NCBI GenBank assembly: GCA_029204225.1
Contig: MU836429.1
Span: 1 to 29,186 of the forward strand
Length of the DNA: 29,186 bases
Direction: 5' to 3'
DNA from: Diphasiastrum complanatum
Lineage: Eukaryota > Streptophyta > Lycopodiopsida > Lycopodiales > Lycopodiaceae
Below the pieces are notes generated by a model. It was not told where the DNA came from. It saw only the letters and a list, made by a program, of their open reading frames with translations, and ran no database searches. Below, in pieces: positions 10,271 to 19,106 of the stretch (position 1 is the first letter of the stretch; every line of letters starts with the position of its first letter). A program made the position numbers and the translations under genes.

Positions 10271-10950
10271 TTTGTTGGTTGTCATTGCCTTTGCTTGAAG
10301 GCTTTGAATTTGCCTTGTCGAATCAGGGCTTGTTCTGTTTTTTTATTTCCTTTTGTAAAAAGAGCCTTCTCCTGGTCACTGCTTCCTTCTCTTTCGTCTC
10401 TCTTCAGTTTCTCATCAGCGACCAGACTGATAGCTTGTTCGAACGTCATGTCTGGTAAACTCAGAATGAGCATTCTCAATGGTTGATAGGACGTAGGTAG
10501 AGTTTTCATGAAGTACATCAACTGCTGTGGTGTTGGGACCTGGTGCTCCTGTCCAGATGCAGCAAGTTGAGCGAAGATCGTTATGATATTTTTGACATGC
10601 TGAATCAACTGAGTGCCATCCTATCACATACCTTGCAACTGATTATGTAGGTGCATCACCGAGGCAACAGTCCTCACTTCGTACTTCTGTTTCAGTCTTT
10701 TTCAAGCTTCATGGCTGCTCGCACAAATCTTTAATCTGCATGAGTATTTCTTCATTGATGGACAAAACAATGATTGCAATTGCACACTCATTCTTTCTGA
10801 TCCATTCAGCTCTCCTCGGGTCTCCCTCTGGAGGTTGTTCTTCTATGAGTTCGGTCACTAACCAGATGCCTTTACCCTTCAGAAGCGTTTTGATTTTGAA
10901 CTTTCATATTCAGTAGTTTGCGCCATCAAGATTGATTGCTATTCATGTCT
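10200..10950 (-). pseudogene. Copia gag remnant
   Basis: A DUF4219-like start (LDGANY) near 10930 is followed by a segment containing KGIWLVTELIEE and, after stops, by 10282-10608. That last stretch has the UBN2-type run LMYFMKTLPTSYQPLRMLIL. Several stops separate the parts. Confidence 0.75.
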
Positions 10951-10990
10951 GGATCATTGTAGCCATATTGTGTTGCCTTAGAGAACCTAT

Positions 10991-11003
10991 GGCTTTGATA
11001 CCA
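10991..11003 (-). other. Primer binding site of the minus-strand Copia element
   Basis: On the minus strand this reads TGGTATCAAAGCC, the initiator Met-tRNA site with A in place of G at position 9. It abuts the LTR end at 11004. Confidence 0.78.
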
Positions 11004-11434
11004 TGTAGAATTTTAGGCGATTGTTTCCGTTTCGGGGGTAGTTCTTCTTGTGAGCGCCTGTGTGTGTGCTGCCTCTTGGCCATGCTCGAAATTATTTCAG
11101 GATTCTAAGCAAATGACTACAGACCACGAACTTCAAATCATTCTATCAGTTTAAATGACACAAAGAATCAGAGATGGAATTAAAGAGAGTATTTGTATTT
11201 GTATTTTGTTTTGAGTGAGTCAATCAGTGTCTCGCACATTGGTGGCCTGTTGCTCCTCTAACAGAAGTTGCTATGTTCTGCTCGTTGGTAGACTTTCATG
11301 CATAGCTGATAGTGCTAACAGTAAGCTAACACTCCTCTCTCGCATCTCTATTTTTCAGTCTATCCATCTATATAGATCTGCAATTGATCCCTTAATTATC
11401 CCATCTGGGAGAATATTAAGATTACTTAACAACA
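11004..11434 (-). repeat. 5' LTR of the minus-strand Copia element
   Basis: On the plus strand it runs from TGTAGAATTT to CTTAACAACA, so both ends are TG...CA. The inner boundary is fixed by the PBS. The outer boundary is inferred from the terminal dinucleotide only, because no second LTR exists in the window. A TATATAGA box (minus strand) lies near 11370. Confidence 0.6.
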
Positions 11435-11699
11435 ATTTACAAGATAGGTTTAATGCTAAACTGTTGGTTAGTTATCCTTTGATGACATTGCCTTTGGCGG
11501 CTGGGTGTGATGGTACAAGACTCCATGCTCGTCGAGCCGCCAAGTGTTGGCTCGACTTGTTTATCATCTTTTCCTTCCAGGGAGTCTTCATCACTTGGTT
11601 GAAGGGACAAATCTCGAACACTTTTCCTTCGGCCTTCGCTTCGTCTTCGGTCTTCGCCTTTTCTTCGACATTCGGGACCTTGGGAAATGCTAGGGAATG

Positions 11700-12198
11700 G
11701 TTGCAAGAGTTCACCATTTTTAACAATGACAACTACAACACCATACAGAACATGTTTGTCATGTTATTGTAGTAATTACAAACAGTCAATTATGACAACC
11801 AAGTAGGAATGTATCTATCAAGTTCATGTGGCAAGGAATAATCAATCATGAAAATCAAGCAATACCACATTTTGGAAACAAGAACAAAAAAAAACTACTC
11901 TCTTACGTTAAGAAATACCGAAGGATGAAGACACGCTTTGTTGCAACTACAAATATGATGTATCCTAGTAGTGCATGATTATGTCTTAGCTCCACTGCTA
12001 CCAAAAAGAATGGAGAGAAGACATGAACCACTTCCCTACTACAAGAAGATAATCGAAGAGTCGAGACACTTTGTCTACCTCTTCATCTCATGCTCTGTAT
12101 GTCAACAAGGGCTCGAAACGACATAAGCAGAAAAGCTCCAAGCAGTCTACATTGAATCAAAAATAGACTCAAAGTCAAGAACAATCATCTAATCCACA
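11700..12198 (+). pseudogene. Truncated Copia gag remnant
   Basis: A gag-like opening (EFTIFNNDNYNTI) at about 11707 is followed within 25 codons by stops. The rest up to the zinc knuckle reads only in fragments. About 500 bp stand where 800-900 bp of gag is usual. Confidence 0.5.
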
Positions 12199-12199
12199 T

Positions 12200-12616
12200 T
12201 TGTCGAAGAGGAAGATGTTTTGTAGGTATTGCAAATGCAATAACCATGAGATCCAGGATTGCCGAATTCTCAAAGCGAAGCATGCAGCCAAGCAACCTGA
12301 TCAACAAGCAAATACAATTACAACATCTCCTGAATTCGAAATGGATGAAGGAGCTTTTATGGTCAAAGACAAATATGCGAATTCGGATGATTCGTGGTTT
12401 CTAGATTCTGGAGCTACTCAACATACGACCAATCATCATGAGATTTTTCATTTCTATACGCCTTACAACACAAAGAAGTATGTTCATCTTGGTGATGATA
12501 ACACTCACACTATCGAAGGTGAAGGTACCGTAAGATTAAGGTTCCAGCATGATCAATTCAAACTAATGTCAAAAGTCTTGTATGTTCTTAAACTATTCAC
12601 AAACCTGTTAAAGTAG
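12200..12616 (+). pseudogene. Copia zinc knuckle and protease remnant
   Basis: The frame holds an intact CCHC knuckle (C-x2-C-x4-H-x4-C, residues about 8-21) and a protease motif SWFLDSGATQHTT (residues about 65-77) with the catalytic Asp kept. A stop at 12614 cuts it off before the pre-integrase block. The start shown is only the first ATG in the open stretch. Confidence 0.82.
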
Positions 12617-12724
12617 AACTACAGATTTAGGTCATGAGGTGGAAATTGAGTCTGATCAATGCAGAATTATTGATAGGAGTTAAAGATCCTTGCACTCGGC
12701 AAGAGGCATGGATACTTATATAGA

Positions 12725-13685
12725 TTGGCATATTGTTATTTTGATTCTAGTCAAGTCTTGAAAATCTCTGTTCTTGTCAACAAAGCATTACTATGGCATC
12801 ATCGCTTAGGACACTTGAATTATGCGTCTATTTTGAACATGTCCAGACAATCCCTAGCACTTGATCTCGTCTATCCTTTTGGCAAAGTTGATCTCCCTGT
12901 CTGCCATAGTTGCATTCTTGGAAAGCAGACTAGGATTCCTTTTAAATCAAGTCATAGGCATGCAATAAAAGGTCTGTTAGATGTTGTTCATTCAGATATA
13001 TGTGGAGCTATGCAAACTCCATCATTACTAGATGCAAAGTATGTCATTACCTTTATTGACGAATTCTCTAGAAGAACAATTGTTTACTTCATCAAGCAGA
13101 AATCAGAAGCTCATCAAGTTCAGACAATTCAAAGAGCATGCTGAAAAATCAAACTGGCAAACGAATCAAAACACTGAGGTCCGACAACGTGGGAAAATAT
13201 ATTTCCACCGAATTCAAGGAGTACTGCCTTAACAACGACATTGAGCAACAATACATTACCTCCTATTCGCCTCAGTCAAATGGTCTTGCTGAGAGAAAGA
13301 ACAGAACCTTAGTCGAATCGGCAAAGTGCATGTTATCGCATGCGACACTTTCGACTGAAAATGTTTCAACAGCAACCTATATTCCAAACAGATGTCCTAC
13401 TAAAGGTCTCTCAAACAAAACACCATTCGAAGTTTGGATAGATACCAAACCTTCTTTATCAAACTTACGAGTTTTTGGATCTTCCAGAGTATCAAATGTA
13501 TTTTCATTGGTTACACTACTTCAGAGCAAGCCTATAAGTTGTTCGATTCCATTGAGTCAAAGATATTTGCTAGTCGAGATGTCATCTTCATCGAAGATCA
13601 GTTTATCGACCTCAAGGGAAAAGGCAAAGCCCATATAGCTGACTTGTCCGACTCATCCGAGATATTGAACTTCGAGGTTTTTTAG
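12725..13685 (+). pseudogene. Copia pre-integrase and integrase remnant
   Basis: 12725-13144 carries the HHCC zinc module (LWHHRLGHLNY ... CHSCILGKQ) and the first catalytic Asp in VVHSDICG. A frameshift near 13135 moves the reading to 13138-13500, with the second Asp in LRSDNVGKY (usual form SDNGGEY) and the Glu region NGLAERKNRTLVES. Another shift leads to 13500-13685, the C-terminal block with IFIGYTTSEQAYKLF. The region between the last integrase helix and the VFG motif is shorter than usual. Confidence 0.85.
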
Positions 13686-13849
13686 TCGACTATTCCCATT
13701 GAGAGTCCAAGCTCATCTACTTTTGACGAACATGTCAACGACGAATCTGAAGATGATGATGTTGCAGTTCAGCAACTACAGTATGATGAAAATGATCAAC
13801 TTCCTCTATTTCTCAGAAGATCATCATGAACTAGTAGACCACCTATCAG

Positions 13850-14615
13850 GCATATCGATGAGTCTGCAGCCTATCTTGTTCAAGAGCCGATGACTGTCGA
13901 AGTGGCACTCAGTCAACCCGATTCCGATATTTGGAAAGAAGCTATGGATAAAGAGTATTCATCTCTTATCAAGAACCAGACATGAAAGATTGTCGAATTA
14001 CCTGCTAGCAGAAATTTAGTTGATTGTAAATGGATTTTCAAAGTCAAGTACAAAGCAGACGAAAGCATTGACAGACAAAAAGCTCAATTTGTGGCCAGAG
14101 GATTTTCTCAGGTATACAACGTCAATTATATTGATACCTTTAGTCCAGTAGTCAAGCATTCTTCTATTCAACTTTTATTATCGTTTTTTGCTGTAGCAGA
14201 TTTGGAAATACATCAAATGGATGTACAGACAACACATCTCAATGGAGTTATTGAAGAAGACATTTACATTGTGCAACCCGAAGGTTATAGTATCGAAGGT
14301 AAACACAATCATGTGTGTAAACTCCATAAAGCACTTTATGGCTTGAAGCAATCTGCTCGAGCATGGTTTCAAATGATCAATACTTTCCTCAAGACAATAC
14401 AACAATCTTTTATCATTATCACTTTATACGTGGACGACACATTGCTCTTCGGCAACAGTATCGATATGATAAAAGAAGGCAAGACAATGCTATCTTTTGA
14501 ATTCAACATGACCGATTTGGGCGAAGCTCATTTCTGCCTTGGTATTCAAAGTCACAGAGACATAAATCAAAAGTTGCTCTACATTACTCAACAGAGTACA
14601 TCTACAATATGTTAG
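13850..14615 (+). pseudogene. Copia reverse transcriptase remnant
   Basis: The RT start (motif DIWKEAMDKEY near 13930) is interrupted by a TGA at 13983-13985 where the family has Trp, so a TGG-to-TGA change is likely. The core then reads openly from about 14000: DLEIHQMDVQTTHLNG, ALYGLKQSARAWF and the active site YVDD at 14427-14438. About 20 residues normally found between the RAWF block and YVDD are missing. The catalytic motif is intact but the fold would be damaged. Confidence 0.85.
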
Positions 14616-14739
14616 TCATATATAATATGGTTAATTTAAGATAGCTCTCTCACCAATGGAACCAAGTCTCAAATTGGCAAAGGACCAGTGTCCCCAAAAA
14701 CAATCGAAGAGAAGGAGCAGATGAGTGAGTATCCTTATC

Positions 14740-15427
14740 ATTAAATAATATGGTCTCTTATGTACGCAATGATATGTACTAGGCCAGACATAGCTTTTGC
14801 AGTTAGCTCCTTAAGTCAATTTATGACTAACCCTGGTATGACACATTGGAAGGCTCTTATCAGAGTCATGAGATATCTTTGAGCTACTATGGACTTTTGC
14901 ACTGGTTATGGAGCAGTCGACAACGACAAACTCAATTTACTCATTGGTTTCATAGATGCAAGTTGGTGGACAAGAGATGTAGACACTCGTAAATCCACTT
15001 CCAGATTTACATTCTTCCTCAACAATGGTCCAATTTCCTGGAACAGTCGAAAGCAATCTTTGATAGCTCTATCTTCTACAAAATCAGAATATATCGCAGT
15101 CTCACAAGCTACAAAGGAAGCAATTTAGTTGAGAAACTTACTTTCAGATATCAGTCTGAATTAATATGCTCCGACATTACTATTTTGTGATAATTAAAGT
15201 GCCATTGCCTTGTCAGCCAATCCTAGATTTCATTCTAGGAGTAAGCACATTGAACTCAAGTATCACTGTGTTAGAAGCAAAGTTCTCGACAAAGAGGTCA
15301 GATTGTAGTACTGTCGAATGCAAGATATGACAGTAGATATTTTTACTAAAGCATTAAGCTTGGATGCACACAGAAAGTTTTGTGCAGAACTAAGTTTAAA
15401 GGTCAAGACATTCATGGATTCAGACTA
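14740..15427 (+). pseudogene. Copia RNase H remnant
   Basis: The connection motif [17 protein letters not shown] near 14776 is followed by a TGA near 14879. The frame at 14889-15128 then carries FIDASWW (first acidic residue), RKSTSRFTFFLN and ALSSTKSEY. In-frame stops follow, with conserved end blocks such as the SKHIELKYH region near 15243. The coding end abuts the PPT. Confidence 0.8.
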
Positions 15428-15435
15428 AGGGGGAG
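15427..15435 (+). other. Polypurine tract
   Basis: AAGGGGGAG directly precedes the LTR start TGTTGGATTATT. This is the canonical PPT and LTR junction of plant Copia elements. Confidence 0.85.
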
Positions 15436-16159
15436 TGTTGGATTATTCTCCTACTAATTGACTAATTGGCATTTTAATCTTCGTCCAAATTTTATCCAAA
15501 CATGCAGATTTCTACGTGTTTTTATACAGTTTGCATAACTACTCAGAAACGGTTTACAGTGTCTACATTTTTGGGATTTTCGCCTTTCAGGATTTTCTCT
15601 CACTTTGGCTTTTTTGCAAAATGCCAAATGCCTCAAATGTTAAGGAAATGCCTTTAGCGAAGACCTTCGCGTTTTTTTTGCAAAGACATTTTATTAAAGG
15701 TTACATACTGGCTCTAATAGTTTAGCAATTAAATTTTTGGGAAGACTATCTGGATGGATGCCAGCACATCACAGCCAACTGGATGACCCATTTGACGACC
15801 TAATTAACTGTCCTACTATTGGACGTTGCCGCATTTGCTGTGTGTGTTGATCTTATAGCATAGATGCGATCAAGAGATCAACAAGTATTAAATAGTTAGC
15901 TCTCTCTCAAGCCTGCTAGCTTGGACACTCTTGAGCATTCTAGCTCACTTATTTAGAATTGATTAGAGATTGCTATTGCGCTCACTGCTTATTAGCATTC
16001 TTTTATTTAGTCGCTCAGAAATAGCTTTGAGTACGCGACTTTGATCCGCAAACTTGTTGTACTCATTTACATCTGTTTCATCTCATACTGAATCAATACT
16101 ATTTTTATTGCATTCATGTTTGTCTCAGAATGAATGGGTTTCTGTAATTCTTCGCGACA
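15436..16159 (+). repeat. 3' LTR of the third Copia element
   Basis: It starts TGTTGGATTATTCTCC right after the PPT. A TATTAAATAG box lies at 15886-15895. The right end is placed at TTCTTCGCGACA, a typical LTR terminus, but is inferred because no second copy is available. Confidence 0.6.
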
Positions 16160-16418
16160 TGTTATTTGTCTAATAATTCAATGCTTAAATGTTTGGCTAC
16201 GTAATCACTGTAGTACTAATGATTTCAAAGTTAGTTACTAAAAGATCGAGCATGATTTCTATCACTATTGTTTTTGTTTGAAATTGATAGGCGTAGCTAT
16301 GCATAGAGAAAGAGGAAGATAGTTTATTCCGCTGCACATGATAAGTTTTCTTTTGTTGTTCAAACTCTTTTCATTCGATTCTTTTTTACCTATCTTTTAC
16401 ACACCTCTTTCGAACACC
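16160..16418. other. Intergenic, nothing recognised
   Basis: About 260 bp lie between the inferred LTR end and the transposase remnant. No open frame or repeat is recognisable. Confidence 0.4.
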
Positions 16419-17020
16419 CTATGGCTTGGAAAGAGCCATAAAGTGACATATGTTGGTTCCACTTGTCAACAAAAAACTCTTGGACACCAATTTTGTAGCC
16501 AAAATGTGTTTGCACATGGAAGCAACATCAAAGCACGAGCAAATCTCCTTTGTGAGATTGACCATGTACCAATGGTTCGGGTTAGTTTCACTTTTGACAC
16601 GGAAAGCAAAATTATTCCCATCAAGCAACTCCATCAGTTTGTCACAACCTTCAAGCGATACCTTGGGGAATAGTCTCCACCCATGCTTTCTTCGCATGGA
16701 ATGTAAAGAGCAATATGTTAAATGTTTTTTTCTTGAGCTCGGTGCCACAAAGCTACCAAATTGCTTTGTCATCCTCAACCATCGACGAAATGGCTTGTAA
16801 CTCAACCAATGACATCTACGGCAATTGATCTAGGTCATATAGAGCAAAGTCTAGAAAAAACCACTTGCATCGTCACCCTTAATGCAATCCCTTGGTGTTT
16901 TTTCCCTTTGTCATTAGAACATAACATAAACCATATTGGCATCCCATGCCCCATTTGATTAGGGACCATTGCCCCATACAATTGAAACCCAAACTGGTTC
17001 ATGTTAAAATTCAAGTCAAT
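16419..17020 (-). pseudogene. MULE/FAR1-like transposase remnant with SWIM zinc finger
   Basis: Reading on the minus strand, 17020-16880 carries a MULE transposase core block (MVPNQMGHGMPIWFML). Near 16740-16700 another frame carries a block like the conserved TFHAKKAW segment. The 128-codon frame 16805-16419 ends with a SWIM finger, CSCFDVASMCKH (C-x-C-x7-C-x-H). The blocks are closer together than in an intact transposase and lie in different frames, so there are internal deletions and frameshifts. A host FAR1-type gene fragment is the alternative. No inverted repeat pair around it was identified. Confidence 0.7.
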
Positions 17021-17044
17021 TCCGCCATGCTTTATTTCTCTCAT

Positions 17045-17176
<132 letters not shown>

Positions 17177-17200
17177 TTGATTTAAAACAAGAAAAAAAAT

Positions 17201-17233
17201 GGGCCCTATATTATGCAAAATAATATAGGGCCC
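17201..17233. repeat. Perfect 14-bp hairpin
   Basis: GGGCCCTATATTAT (17201-17214), a 5-nt loop GCAAA, then ATAATATAGGGCCC (17220-17233). The 12-mer AAAATGGGCCCT spanning its left edge is almost the core of the inverted repeat of the nested element at 4360. It lies 180 bp beyond the transposase remnant. Confidence 0.9.
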
Positions 17234-18334
17234 AAAAAGGCCTTAAAATCAGCCGAAAGTCAATTACGAATTTGACAATCTTTTGGGAAGAGGAAGAAGA
17301 TACAACACAAGGATTGCTACATTTCTCCTACTCTCATAATGTTGATAATAGCATTCGTGGATTGTGATGGGATTACGAGCCTTGGTGTCCATTTTCTCCA
17401 ATATATGGAAAAGAAACTTCTTGGTAGAGTAGGGTCTAGTTGCTTGGTCTTGGGAAGGGACATAAGACATTGCAAGCATAAGATTAAAGGGTATGGAATA
17501 TTTCCTTTCAATTATAACTAAAACAACAATTTGTGGTTGACAACGAAGATATGTATGTAGGAAGTCGAACAACTTATTTCATGCATATACTCAACAATAT
17601 TGGGATTAGACTTTGGCATGAGGTTCCAAACAATACTAAAAAACAGTTTGATTAAGTTAGTCTGTTGCGTTGAATACATTTGTGAAAATTTTCTCAAATG
17701 TGAATTTTGATTATTGTTTTGAACGTGTTACGTTGCAATTTGCATTTGCCATTTTGGCATTTACAGTTTTTTGTGCATTTTGACGTTCGTTATGACTTGT
17801 TTTGAATTTTGCGGATTCCGGAATGCTCAATGTTGAAAGTTCATGAGTTATGATTCGACCTTTGTCGAAATTCCAATGGAGGTTGTCACGGACCACGCAT
17901 CCCTCAAACCGCCAAAATCGTCAACCACATAATAAGGATGAATTAGGATACTTTCAAATTGGTACAATTATCGTCATCAACTAGTAGCACTAGCATTACA
18001 CTAGGATCAATTATGTATAATATGCAAAGCATTATCCAAGAGGGGCCTCTTGTACATATTTCCAATGTCAGGGATATCGACAGCCGGGATTCGAGCCTGT
18101 GCCAAAAGTAGAACCAATAGGTAACTCGACACAGTTGGCGAATTCTGTGCATATATTTTCGATGGATCGCTGATACAACGATTTGCTGATTGCTGATACA
18201 ATTTTCTGTTGCAATTTTCGTTTGAATCGGGTAGAAATGATGGCGATGGCTGTTGCCAGAGAACAGAAAATTTTGGATGATTGAAATATAATTTTTCTCT
18301 CGATTGATGATCGAAATCTGGATCAATTTCGAAA
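17234..18334. other. Intergenic, nothing recognised
   Basis: Open frames on the minus strand (17264-17572, 17943-18377) show no domain I recognise. The region is downstream of the dynein gene, whose transcript probably ends within or just after the minisatellite at 18335-18869. Confidence 0.4.
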
Positions 18335-18869
18335 GCGTATGCATCAGGATTGAGGAGCTATGGTGTAAGTTTTTCATTGCGCTGTGCAGTCTCGAATCTT
18401 TTCACAATCTAGCAAGCTTTATTGCGTATGCATCGGATTGAGGAGCTATGGTGCAAGTTTTTCATTGCGCTGTGCAGTATCGAATCTTTTCATTATCTAG
18501 CAAGCTTTATTTCGTATGCATCAGGATTGAGGAGCTATGGTGCAAGTTTTTCATTGCGCTGTGCAGTATCGAATCTTTTCACAATCTAACAAGCTTTATT
18601 GCGTATGCATCAGGATTGAGGAACTATGGTGCAAGTTTTCCATTGCGCTGGGCAGTCTCGAATCTTTTCACAATCTAGCAAGCTTTATTGCGTATGCATC
18701 GGATTGAGGAGCTATGGTGCAAGTTTTCCATTGCGCTGTGCAGTATCGAATCTTTTCACAATCTAGCAAGCTTTATTGCGTATGCATCAGCATTGAGGAG
18801 CTATGGTGCAAGTTTTCCATTGCGCTGTGCAGTCTCGAATCTTTTCACAATCTAGCAAGCTTTGTTGCG
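18335..18869 (-). repeat. Minisatellite of six 88-89 bp units in the dynein 3' UTR
   Basis: Units begin at 18335, 18424, 18512, 18601, 18690 and 18778 (GCGTATGCATC...), and are nearly identical. The array ends at 18869, one base before the last base of the dynein stop codon (TAA at 18870-18872, minus strand). Read in gene direction, each unit junction contains GCAATAAAGC. AATAAA occurs at 18418-18423, 18506-18511, 18595-18600, 18684-18689 and 18772-18777; the copy nearest the stop (18861-18866) is AACAAA. Confidence 0.95.
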
Positions 18870-19106
18870 TTATGTGGCGAGTGATAGAAGCAGAGCAGTG
18901 CCTCGTTTTATCCAGTGATCCGGCTGCACGCTCCCTGATTTGAGTGCTACCTGCAGCAAGAAGCTGGGCCTTTCACGAGTTCCTGTACGAACGGGGTATA
19001 AGAACAAAGGGCACATGTAAACTCCTTTCAATGGTTTCTTCTTGCTTACTGCTGGTTTGAAATGAATGATAGGCATTGGCACAATCAATTCCAATGGTTT
19101 AGGCTC
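18870..19106 (-). CDS. Dynein exon 5 of 5: C-terminus and stop
   Basis: There are 78 codons and TAA after acceptor TGCATGCAG. It contains MPIIHFKPA, KGVYMCPLFLYPVR and the terminal PDHWIKRGTALLLSL. The protein ends at the normal family position, so the C-terminus is complete. Confidence 0.92.
   Translation of the reverse strand, partial: EPKPLELIVPMPIIHFKPAVSKKKPLKGVYMCPLFLYPVRTGTRERPSFLLQVALKSGSVQPDHWIKRGTALLLSLAT

Larger units (their letters stand above)
7510..11434 (-). mobile_element. Decayed Copia retrotransposon, 3' end missing
   Basis: Reading right to left there is a 5' LTR (11004-11434), a PBS, gag, zinc knuckles, protease, GAG-pre-integrase, integrase, reverse transcriptase and the beginning of RNase H: the Copia order. 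The element stops inside RNase H near 7510-7530 at the CT/TA microsatellite. No PPT or 3' LTR follows, so the 3' end was deleted. Frames change several times and catalytic residues are replaced in the protease and RT. Confidence 0.85.
11700..16159 (+). mobile_element. Decayed Copia retrotransposon with 3' LTR only
   Basis: Plus-strand order is gag remnant, CCHC knuckle, protease, GAG-pre-integrase, integrase, RT, RNase H, PPT and 3' LTR. No matching 5' LTR or PBS occurs upstream; sequence before about 11700 belongs to the LTR of the oppositely oriented element or is unassigned. Gag is about half the normal length, so the 5' part was deleted. Several frameshifts and stops are present. Confidence 0.82.

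Noticed and set aside
17264-17572. 102-codon minus frame as an upstream part of the MULE transposase
   Set aside because: I could not match it to any transposase block, and the microsatellite separates it from the recognised part.
18087-18097. B-box-like GGCTCGAATCC on the minus strand, possible tRNA or SINE
   Set aside because: The T-arm pairs poorly, and I find no convincing A box or cloverleaf upstream.
18335-18869. Regular repeats resembling a CRISPR array
   Set aside because: The 88-89 bp units abut without unique spacers and lie in a eukaryotic 3' UTR; this is a minisatellite.
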